Shown here piece after piece: positions 1-7,021 of a stretch of 28,947 bases of DNA. Both the position numbers and the translations under genes were made by a program. This stretch comes from Legionella qingyii (GTDB lineage: Bacteria; Pseudomonadota; Gammaproteobacteria; Legionellales; Legionellaceae). Position 1 is the first letter of the stretch; every line of letters begins with the position of its first letter. Location: NCBI RefSeq assembly GCF_003184185.1, contig NZ_QHJG01000048.1:12970-41916 (forward strand). The letters are read 5' to 3'. The notes beneath the pieces are model-generated. The model made no database searches and had not been told where the DNA came from. It saw nothing but the letters and a program-made list of their open reading frames with translations.

Positions 1-96
1 AAAAGTTCTTTTGTACAAATCATTGACTATCAAACAGGTACAGCTCGAGATAAGCAATTAAAAGCGCAGCAATTATTAGTAATTTCTGAAGAGTGA
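1..96 (+). CDS. C-terminal end of a protein cut by the window edge
   Basis: Frame 1 is open from the first base to a TGA at 94-96 and encodes 31 residues of mixed polar character ending in QQLLVISEE. Third codon positions are mostly A or T, as in the confident genes here. No domain can be recognised from so short a tail. An alternative reading exists on the opposite strand (see rejected items), so this call is tentative. The next 175 bases, up to 271, hold no gene I can support. Confidence 0.35.
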   Translation, partial: KSSFVQIIDYQTGTARDKQLKAQQLLVISEE

Positions 97-271
97 TAAT
101 TTCCTTTACTTCCTCTTGAGATTTTTGAATCACCTTTTGTAAGTCTTTGCCTGGCATTATTGGGTTGCATGCCTTTATAAGAACAACAAGACCCAATAAT
201 TGATAATTGAAAATCAATAGGTTACATGTTAACTCGTTTATTGATGCTCTGCTGAAAATTCACAATGTATC

Positions 272-1876
272 CTATGAACCTGGTATACAAAAGTTTTTCA
301 TAGAGGCTAATTCGGAAAATTTGCTTATCACTACTTCTATTTGTTGTAATGATCCGTTTGTATTTGTGGCCCAAATAATAGGTGCAATAATTTCTTTATT
401 TAATTGCTGTAAAAGCTGTGGATTATCAAATAAAGTTTTTAACTCAGATTTATATGTTTGCAAAGCAGTAGATCTATCTGAATAGCCGAGGGTTCTTATG
501 ACTTCCTGTTTTAAATTGCTGCCATCATTACTTGCCAATAAACAATAAATAAGCAAATCAGATATAGGTTTATCATGGGCATACTTTTGGAGCAGTCCTC
601 TAAATAGATTAGCGCGGTTTTTTCCTCGATCATAATCAAACCAGAAAGAAAATATATTCATGGTGGACTTATTCCGATTCTTAAGATAGCTTTGAATTGC
701 AGCTAATGTACCATTGGGTGGCGATATTGCTAATTCATATTTTTCTAAGGCCAGAGCTTGTTTATTTAATAGAACCAAACGACAATACAACGTTTGCATT
801 TTATAAGGATTCTTTTTTATTAGCTTATCAAGATTTTCGGTTACTTTATTGAAAACGCTTTCGAGACTAGGATGCAGTTGATGTTGCAAAGATGTGTAAT
901 CTTTTTTTATATCCAAAAGTTCTTGATTTACAGCTTTTCTTAATTCTGATTCATTTTTACCATCCATCATCGAGCTTCGACGTATAATTGTATGTTCCAT
1001 TTTACCTGGGAACTTAGCATAAATGTTTTTAACAACCTCATCTGTTTCATATAATGGTTCTTCTGTAGAACCTATTTGATATACATCTTTTATTTCCTTA
1101 TTTAAGGAAGCTAACCTTTGAAATAATATATCAATATTAAAATCTATCTCATCAGAATCGATTAATTTATTGACCTCTTCTTGGAAAATGCTTATGGATT
1201 TTTTATGGAGTTTAATTAAGGCCTCGAAATCTTTTTGGGGGTTGAATACTATGCCGTGTTGACTTAAATCTTGAGCAGAGAATTCGATTGTATTTAATAC
1301 GTGATTTGGATACTGATCATCAGGATGAATTGTAATATCTTTCCATAAAATACCATGTCTTGTTTCCCACTCATTATTACGCTCAAAAGTATAAGCAAAT
1401 GGAGTAGGAATGTTATTCAATAAAATTGGTTTGTCACCGGGAGCGACAGAGGATCTTAGAGGAACATTCTTCTCTTGCAACCTTTGCCAAAGAGTACAAA
1501 GTAAGTGCTTTAGCTGGGGTAGCTGACTAACATCGCAGTCATTGAAAAGATAAATACAAACTTCTTTCCCCATTTGATCTCGATCGCATCCTCGTTCATC
1601 TCTTGTTCCATAAAGCCAGTTCTTATTTAATGGTTTTTCAAGTTCTTCGGTTCTTCTATATTTCGCTAATCCCGTGACTTTATAATAATTAATTAAAGGA
1701 TGATTTTTTAAAAGCTGCTCGAGGATATCAAAAACAATATCTGAGTTATTACCACAAGCTAACCATTTAGTATCGATTCCAATACGTAATTGATAGTTAA
1801 AAAATTCCCTACTTCTTTTCGTGCCTGCTCGATATATTACATTTCTGTAATCAAAATCAGTTTTTTCTTTTGCCAT
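272..1876 (-). CDS. Orphan 534-aa protein with an N-terminal OspF/SpvC/LanL phospholyase-like region (putative effector)
   Basis: Soluble protein without signal peptide or membrane segment. Residues about 25-175 follow the order of motifs in the OspF/SpvC phosphothreonine lyases and the lyase domain of LanL/LanKC lanthipeptide synthetases: a beta strand QLRIGI (29-34), YYKVT with Lys66 where SpvC has its catalytic Lys136, a GKEVCIYL strand (103-110) with Tyr109 matching SpvC Tyr158, then PGDKPI (146-151) and AYTFERN. The strand that in SpvC carries KFHIS, with the general-acid His106, here reads QLRIGI, so the His is replaced by Arg31. Residues 180-534 are helical and unrecognised. The ATG follows the upstream stop directly (TAAATG) behind an AGAGGT ribosome site, so it is co-transcribed and probably translationally coupled with the membrane protein. 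A Dot/Icm effector is likely by genus context. The lyase-fold assignment is my inference and needs a profile or structure search. Confidence 0.8.
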   Translation of the reverse strand: MAKEKTDFDYRNVIYRAGTKRSREFFNYQLRIGIDTKWLACGNNSDIVFDILEQLLKNHPLINYYKVTGLAKYRRTEELEKPLNKNWLYGTRDERGCDRDQMGKEVCIYLFNDCDVSQLPQLKHLLCTLWQRLQEKNVPLRSSVAPGDKPILLNNIPTPFAYTFERNNEWETRHGILWKDITIHPDDQYPNHVLNTIEFSAQDLSQHGIVFNPQKDFEALIKLHKKSISIFQEEVNKLIDSDEIDFNIDILFQRLASLNKEIKDVYQIGSTEEPLYETDEVVKNIYAKFPGKMEHTIIRRSSMMDGKNESELRKAVNQELLDIKKDYTSLQHQLHPSLESVFNKVTENLDKLIKKNPYKMQTLYCRLVLLNKQALALEKYELAISPPNGTLAAIQSYLKNRNKSTMNIFSFWFDYDRGKNRANLFRGLLQKYAHDKPISDLLIYCLLASNDGSNLKQEVIRTLGYSDRSTALQTYKSELKTLFDNPQLLQQLNKEIIAPIIWATNTNGSLQQIEVVISKFSELASMKNFCIPGS

Positions 1877-2731
1877 TTACCGCACCTCTGTAGTCATCAC
1901 AGGAATTGAGTTTTCAATTAACTCCTGACCTTTCGATTGGTCATCTTTTTTATCTTTTGGAAACATACCATGATGTTTGAGGTAATAAGATTTTACGATG
2001 GTTTTTACATAAATACGGAGTTCAGCATCGGCATTTATCGTTTGCCTGTAAACGTCATCTTGGTACAATGAACAAAGGGTTCTAGCCAATTTTTTTGGTT
2101 TACCTGATTTCTCTTTATATTCTGGTTTATCTATGTCCTGAGATTCCATGGACTTCATTAGCTCCCTATAACTCATATTTTCACTCAGTTGGTTTTTATA
2201 ACTATCTGCAGCCAAATGAATAAATTCCTTATGACACCACTCGTAAATAGTAACAAAACCCTCTGAGAGAAATTTTATAGGATAGGAAAAAATGATTAAT
2301 GGAACAGCTATGAAGAAAGAAACACCACAGGTTAAAAATAGAGTAGCCTGGCTTGTCGTGTCCTTTAGATCAAACAAATAATCTAAAGGTTTCGTAATAA
2401 TAAAAAGAGGTAAGGCCATCAACAGGCCTATTGTTCCATAAATAATGTTCAGACCTTTGGTAAAATAATCATCTGGAGAATCCCAGCCTATCCAAAAAAA
2501 CGGATTTGAACCTATATAATTGGAGTAATCATTCAATAAATCAGCTACTTTTTCTATAGAGCGTTTAAGTAAATCGATAAAAGCAACAACAAGCCCTGAA
2601 AATAGTCCAATGGACCCACCAAAAAAGATACCTAGATATTCTCCGGGAGATCCAAAAATTTTTCTTAAAAATTTTCCTCCAACAGACTTTCCAAATAAAA
2701 ATCCTTTCCTAATATAAGATTCAATTCTCAT
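1877..2731 (-). CDS. Multi-pass membrane protein of unknown function, first gene of a two-gene operon
   Basis: 284 residues from the chosen start. Three hydrophobic stretches, at roughly 30-55 (glycine-rich, GIFFGGSIGLFSGLVVA), 95-113 and 128-150, predict a membrane-embedded N-terminal half. The C-terminal half is charged and probably cytosolic. I chose the ATG at 2731 because GGAG lies 8 bases before it; an in-frame ATG 10 codons upstream at 2761 has no ribosome site. The gene abuts the 534-aa gene with no spacer. No family is recognised. It might be a membrane-targeted Dot/Icm substrate or a partner of the downstream protein. A 12-codon reading frame ending in the TAG that overlaps the AGGAG ribosome site lies immediately upstream. 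Confidence 0.75.
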   Translation of the reverse strand: MRIESYIRKGFLFGKSVGGKFLRKIFGSPGEYLGIFFGGSIGLFSGLVVAFIDLLKRSIEKVADLLNDYSNYIGSNPFFWIGWDSPDDYFTKGLNIIYGTIGLLMALPLFIITKPLDYLFDLKDTTSQATLFLTCGVSFFIAVPLIIFSYPIKFLSEGFVTIYEWCHKEFIHLAADSYKNQLSENMSYRELMKSMESQDIDKPEYKEKSGKPKKLARTLCSLYQDDVYRQTINADAELRIYVKTIVKSYYLKHHGMFPKDKKDDQSKGQELIENSIPVMTTEVR

Positions 2732-2819
2732 AACCCTCACTCCTAAAAAAGTAATATACAACTTGTATCTGTAGTCGACATTAATTTAGTTATCTGCAAA
2801 CCTAAAAACTAAAAATATT

Positions 2820-2909
2820 TTAAAATTTTACTGTTAAAGGATGTCGATTTTCACTTTTTATTTCAGAAGTATTTGTAGCACCTTGAACTTTAAATAATAT
2901 GACGCCCAT
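2820..2909 (-). CDS. Possible 29-aa small protein upstream of the membrane-protein operon
   Basis: An ATG at 2909 preceded by GGAG five bases upstream opens a 29-residue frame starting MGVILFKVQGATNTSE and ending in PLTVKF. It has the same orientation as the 1877-2731 gene and lies about 90 bases upstream of it. The good ribosome site and natural composition argue for translation. It may be a genuine small protein, a leader, or the start of a larger gene now decayed. No homologue is recognised. Confidence 0.3.
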   Translation of the reverse strand: MGVILFKVQGATNTSEIKSENRHPLTVKF

Positions 2910-4008
2910 GTTAACTCCAATTGCTCAGATGTAGTTAAAAGGAGGCAAGTGAGAAATTCGTTGAAAAGTTCTTTACACGAGTTGCTTCGCCGAATTAAAG
3001 TCTCAAGAAAAAGTAATTTACTTTTTCATATTCTTTGCCGCAGCGACAAACCCGTTTAATGATTAAAACTAAGTGATGCACTAGTTCTCTAGCTGTCCAT
3101 AACGAGAAGATAGGTCGTTAGAAATAGTATACTATTAATATATTAAATTAAAATTAAGTTCACTTATAAAAATTGATAAAAAAATGCAATTTGAAATTAC
3201 AAGTAACTAAATATTTTCTGCGGTGTGTTTACAAATTGATCCTCACCGCCTAGGCAACTAGGCTTGCTTGAGGCTCCAGGGAAATGTTCAATTGAGAGCA
3301 AGTTTTTTCATATAAGTCATCCCAAGCAGGATTCATTTTCTCACTTAAATTTAATTTCCTCTGCCTTTGGTCACGCATGCTTACCGAAAACTCAGAATGT
3401 ACCGTATTGGGAAATTTTTGTCCTTTCTGGGAAATATGGGTTTATTCCCTACTCTAAAATATATCATTTTATTTTTTGAATATTTAAAATATCAAATCCT
3501 TCTATATCTATATTTTGGTGCTATATCCGAAATGGGATTTGGTATTTTTCCGTCCGGTCATATTGGCATTTGTCGATTCCCTTGTGATGGATGCCAAGTG
3601 CCTGCTCGTAAGCTCCCACTGTAGATTACAATTATAATATTAATAACAATGGCCAGTTTTCCAGAAGTTCCTTGTTTTACTGACTGTAAACACAATGGCT
3701 TAGTAACAGTTTTAGCTGTTTTCCTAGCTACTTTCTTTAGGATTGTAAATTTACTTTTTTGCTCCACAATCGATATTACTGCTTGCTGATGTGATGAGCG
3801 TCCGAAAATAATAGAGGAAAAACACGCCTAATTGATTGGGAGATCGATACAATTATCGGAGAGTTTGTAGATCGGCTAGTGACCCCTGATATCAAAAAAA
3901 TGGAAATGACATATTAATATAATTGATTGGATATACTTTGCTCAAAAAGATTAAAATGGCAACTGAAAAAAATAGAATAGATAATCATCTTAGATTCAGG
4001 AGTTTTTT
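2910..4008. other. Gene-poor 1.1-kb stretch with palindromes and an IS remnant
   Basis: No convincing full gene. Visible items: a GTG-started 36-codon frame at 2949-3059 behind a perfect AGGAGG that is very close to the start (3 bases); a 21-base near-perfect palindrome at 3007-3027 (10-base arms); a GCCTAG-GCAA-CTAGGC hairpin with a GNRA-type loop at 3248-3263; a TTGGCAT/ATGCCAA inverted pair at 3563-3569 and 3591-3597; and an IS30 transposase remnant from 3793. Longer overlapping frames at 3264-3767 on both strands have no ribosome site and no recognisable content, so I do not call them. Confidence 0.5.
3793..3917 (+). pseudogene. IS30-family transposase fragment, frameshifted
   Basis: One frame reads DERPKIIEEK at 3793-3822 and then stops. 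A second frame, shifted at about 3820-3828, reads RLIDWEIDTIIG before losing similarity and stopping at 3915. Together these match the IS30-family segment (typically IDERP-IVEEKSRIGDWEIDTVIG) that contains the first Asp of the DDE catalytic triad. About 35 codons survive; the helix-turn-helix N-terminus and the second Asp and Glu are missing. It is a dead relic directly upstream of the promoter region of the 4009 gene. Confidence 0.75.
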
Positions 4009-5715
4009 ATGGCCCAAATGAAGCACGAATCAGTACAACCCTCAACGCCTGCAGAAGGAATGACGAGTAGCTGGATCACCGTTCGAGTGGTTGACAATGA
4101 ATATTATAAATATCTAATGATTCTAAATGATAATGATAGAGATGATATCTATATCTCTGCTGAGGATTTTGCTTCTAGACCCTACGAAGCAATTAGCAAA
4201 GCGATTGAACAACAGCTGCGAACCCGCCCTCTCTTATTTACTAAGAAAATGGAGAGGACCAGTGTAAAAGGAATGGAAGTAACCTCTACCTCCTTTGATA
4301 CTTATCTCGCCACCTACCTTGTAGAAGTTCAGATTCCTACTTCAAGGGTAGAAGCAACAAAGAAAAATACGACGACGCTTTATCAAAATGCTTTTGAGCT
4401 ACCTCAAGGTAGCTCAATTAATCCTGGCCAAGTTAAACGCCTGGTACTTGATGTATTGAAATTGGAACGCCATATCCTTTTATTTGCCAATAATCCTACA
4501 AAAGAACTTGCAAGCCATGAGATTGCAGTATTTAAAGAAAACGATAGTTGGTTTTACTGTTTAGCTGGTGAGAAGCAGGTTTATGAATTGCCTAACGAAT
4601 ATGCTCCTAATTGGAGACAACCTTTTTATAGTATCTTAGATTTTTTTAGAGATGATTTAGTACAGCGAGGACGCGAATATAAAGATTATTGTGATAGTCG
4701 TTATGGGGACAATGCAAAAGTGCTCGCAATGCAAATTTTGACCCAAATAGCTGCGGCTGGGCATATACCCAAAGATTTCGGACTTAATTATCATTTTCCT
4801 TTGGAGTTGTCTTGGAACTATGATCCTATTAATTTAGCTCTAATGCTCAACCAAGCAGCTCTGCAGTCTGGATCCAATTTTTCCCAATTATCACCAGAGT
4901 TGCTCGCAATTATTTTTGCTGAGGCAACAGGTAAAAAAACCGCACAAGTTAGTCCTTACATAAGTCAAATGAATGCTTGTGTTAAGGATGTCTATAATAA
5001 CCAAATTGCCCCCCAACTGATTTGTAAGGCAGACTGGGGACAAACACCAAGTCTAACGCTCTTCTGCCCTAATGATTTAGCGCTTGTGGATAAATTTTAT
5101 AAAACAGGATTGCTTCCATTTAGCGAGTTTGTAAAATTAGACAAAAATAATTATCAAATTACGATTCAAAGCTCAAATGGACCTGGGTGCAGCGGGGTTT
5201 ATAAAGCGAATCAAGGCCGGGAGCTCGCTATTGCTTTTGCTTCGCAAAAGGAGCGGGATGCTTGGGTCAGTATCATGGGGTTGAAACATGATTTTTATAA
5301 TGAAGGTGTTGGTATTTGGAAGGATCACCCCAATAGTATCTACTTCACCGAAAAATATTTTACCATTCAAGAGGTGAAGCAATACCTGGCGCAAAAACAA
5401 CAAGAACAAGAAGGATTTAAGCTGTACCTTGAGGAAGCCGCTCAAGATTCTAGCAGCCCTCAAGTTTCTTTAAGTCTGTTTAGCAATTTACTCACAGCAA
5501 AGAGTATGACTCAGCATATGACAGAAAGTTTAAAAACCTGTAATGAGCAGATTGTAGCCTCTAAATTGTTGTTAGATGTTCTTAGAAATAAAATTTCTGT
5601 GGAAGATGTACAGGAGAAATATGCACCCTTTGTTTCCATTATTAAAGAAGAAAAGGCTTTAGCTAACATTTGGGAGCAAATTGAAAGGAAAAGAACTCTT
5701 TCTCAAGGGGTATAA
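4009..5715 (+). CDS. 568-aa orphan protein with a PH-like segment (putative effector)
   Basis: Soluble, no signal peptide, no membrane helices. AGGAG seven bases before the ATG supports the start. Residues 1-110 are beta-rich. The middle (205-340) is helical. Residues about 365-423 follow a pleckstrin-homology pattern: GLLPFSEFVKLDKNNYQ, a run of short strands, then RELAIAFASQKERDAW, the amphipathic last helix with its invariant Trp (W419). A Gln/Glu-rich helical stretch (455-475) and a helical C-terminus follow. If the PH-like reading is right, the protein may bind host membranes or phosphoinositides, but basic lipid-binding residues are not obvious. The gene stands alone, between mobile-element debris and the aph(9) leader. 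A Dot/Icm effector is a reasonable guess from context; no named family is recognised. Confidence 0.8.
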   Translation: MAQMKHESVQPSTPAEGMTSSWITVRVVDNEYYKYLMILNDNDRDDIYISAEDFASRPYEAISKAIEQQLRTRPLLFTKKMERTSVKGMEVTSTSFDTYLATYLVEVQIPTSRVEATKKNTTTLYQNAFELPQGSSINPGQVKRLVLDVLKLERHILLFANNPTKELASHEIAVFKENDSWFYCLAGEKQVYELPNEYAPNWRQPFYSILDFFRDDLVQRGREYKDYCDSRYGDNAKVLAMQILTQIAAAGHIPKDFGLNYHFPLELSWNYDPINLALMLNQAALQSGSNFSQLSPELLAIIFAEATGKKTAQVSPYISQMNACVKDVYNNQIAPQLICKADWGQTPSLTLFCPNDLALVDKFYKTGLLPFSEFVKLDKNNYQITIQSSNGPGCSGVYKANQGRELAIAFASQKERDAWVSIMGLKHDFYNEGVGIWKDHPNSIYFTEKYFTIQEVKQYLAQKQQEQEGFKLYLEEAAQDSSSPQVSLSLFSNLLTAKSMTQHMTESLKTCNEQIVASKLLLDVLRNKISVEDVQEKYAPFVSIIKEEKALANIWEQIERKRTLSQGV

Positions 5716-5717
5716 AA

Positions 5718-5788
5718 AGCCTTGATTATGCTGCGCTGTATCAAGGCTACCATGCAAGTATTGTAGTCGCTTAGTCTTGATACAGTGC
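5718..5788. terminator. Three-armed hairpin region after the 568-aa gene
   Basis: Arm A (AGCCTTGAT, 5718-5726) can pair perfectly with 5740-5748, giving a 9-bp stem. Arm B (5733-5749) can instead pair over 17 positions with arm C (5772-5788), counting two G-U pairs. A-B and B-C are mutually exclusive. Read on the minus strand, the A-B stem is followed by TTTTT, so it is a rho-independent terminator for minus-strand transcription. Read on the plus strand it has no T-run, so it is more likely an mRNA 3' end or a structural switch. Confidence 0.45.
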
Positions 5789-5881
5789 TAATTATTATTT
5801 ATGTAGTTGACGCTAATCACTTTAAATTTTTGATATTTAATCAACCCTGTTATTTACTTAAATAGTACCTCATAGATTTAG

Positions 5882-5932
5882 GTGCCCTCCTTTGGTGATT
5901 AGGAGCTCTCATATTAAGGCACTTGAAAGTGC
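5882..5932 (+). promoter_or_regulatory. Nested inverted repeats in the leader of the aph(9) gene
   Basis: GTGCC (5882-5886) pairs with GGCAC (5918-5922), and inside it CTCCT (5887-5891) pairs with AGGAG (5901-5905). A competing small hairpin GCACT-TGAA-AGTGC (5919-5932) uses the same bases as the outer arm. The sequence would allow alternative RNA folds in the 5' leader about 60-110 bases before the phosphotransferase start. No leader peptide is convincing, so regulation is only a possibility. Confidence 0.3.
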
Positions 5933-5991
5933 AATTATTCCTTTTATAAAATTGGCTAAATCCGAATTAAAAACCCCGATCATTGATTTTT

Positions 5992-6972
5992 ATGATTCAA
6001 GAACAGAAGATTAACGATCTTTTAAACATTTATTATGGAATTGATATTCACGGGGCACAACTCATCCTGGGTGGTGCTGATCTGAACGCTTTTGGATATA
6101 AAGCAGATTCTAAATCCAATTCTTATTTCGTAAAGCTTAAATATGGAGTTCATAATGAAATTAATTTCTCAATTATCCGTCTCTTGCATGATTCAGGAAT
6201 AAAAGAAATTATTTTTCCTATCCATACAATCGACGGAAAATTATTTCAGCAATTGGATCATTTCAAAATAATTGTATATCCATTTATTAATGCGCCAAAT
6301 GGTTTCACGCAAAATTTAACAGAAAAACAGTGGAACCAGTTTGGAAAAGTATTAAGGCAAATTCATGAAACAGCAGTTCCCGCCTCTATTCAACATCAAT
6401 TAAGAAAAGAAACCTACTCTACTCAATGGCGTAAAATTGTCAGGTCCTTTTATAGTAAAATTGAATTGGATGCGTCAGATGATAAGATTACTGCTGACTT
6501 CAAATCTTTTTTTAAACAAAATATCGACTCAATTCATCAATTAGTTGATTCCTCAGAAGAACTATCTAAAACAATTCAACCTGATTTAACCAAGTATGTT
6601 TTATGCCATTCTGATGTACATGCAGGCAATCTATTGGTTAATGGGGAGTCTATATACATTATTGATTGGGATGAGCCCATTTTAGCTCCCAAAGAACGAG
6701 ATTTGATGTTCATTGGAGCTGGCGTTGGTAACGTCTGGCATAACCCTCTTGAAATCCATTACTTTTATGAAGGTTATGGTCAAGCAAACATCGATAAAAC
6801 AATTTTGTCCTATTACCGGCATGAACGAATCGTCGAGGATATTGCCGTGTATGGACAAGACTTGCTTTCACGTGCTCAAAACGATCAGTCCAGACTCGAA
6901 AGTTTTAAACATTTTAAGGATATGTTTGCTCCAAACAACGTTATTGAAATTGCTTTTGCTACAGGACATTAG
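5992..6972 (+). CDS. aph(9)-Ia: Spectinomycin 9-phosphotransferase, APH(9)-Ia family
   Basis: Cytosolic kinase-fold enzyme that inactivates spectinomycin by ATP-dependent phosphorylation of the 9-hydroxyl. It matches what I know of L. pneumophila APH(9)-Ia along its whole length: YYGIDIH near the start, LIRLLHDSGIKEIIF-like N-lobe, QIHETAVP, the catalytic loop LCHSDVHAGN with Asp208 and Asn213, the metal-binding IDWDEP with Asp225, and SYYRHERIVEDIAVYGQDLL near the end. The 326-aa length is close to the roughly 330-aa reference. Start: ATG at 5992. A TTG three codons upstream (5983) is also in frame, but neither has a clear ribosome site, which hints at weak or regulated translation. It is convergent with the ankyrin gene, with 50 bases between them. 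A decayed second copy lies at 10891-11005. Family membership is firm. Resistance in the host organism is inference, since the native substrate of chromosomal copies is uncertain. Confidence 0.93.
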   Translation: MIQEQKINDLLNIYYGIDIHGAQLILGGADLNAFGYKADSKSNSYFVKLKYGVHNEINFSIIRLLHDSGIKEIIFPIHTIDGKLFQQLDHFKIIVYPFINAPNGFTQNLTEKQWNQFGKVLRQIHETAVPASIQHQLRKETYSTQWRKIVRSFYSKIELDASDDKITADFKSFFKQNIDSIHQLVDSSEELSKTIQPDLTKYVLCHSDVHAGNLLVNGESIYIIDWDEPILAPKERDLMFIGAGVGNVWHNPLEIHYFYEGYGQANIDKTILSYYRHERIVEDIAVYGQDLLSRAQNDQSRLESFKHFKDMFAPNNVIEIAFATGH

Positions 6973-7021
6973 AAACCTCTGTGCAATCAATTATTTCTAC
7001 GTGCAGTTTAACCGCTCATTT

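Noticed and set aside
20..217. Minus-strand frame with an amphipathic helix and a membrane-like C-terminus (45 codons from an ATG at 157)
   Set aside because: No ribosome site; the third-position base use is less like the genes here than the opposite frame at 1-96. It remains a weak alternative to that call.
207..485. Plus-strand 92-codon frame
   Set aside because: Antisense to the end of the 534-aa gene; no start signal.
3264..3767. Three overlapping frames of 69-85 codons on both strands
   Set aside because: No ribosome sites, low-complexity aromatic or lysine-rich composition, mutual overlap; more likely decayed DNA.
5173..5463. Minus-strand 96-codon frame
   Set aside because: Lies inside the 568-aa gene, which has a clear ribosome site and protein-like composition.
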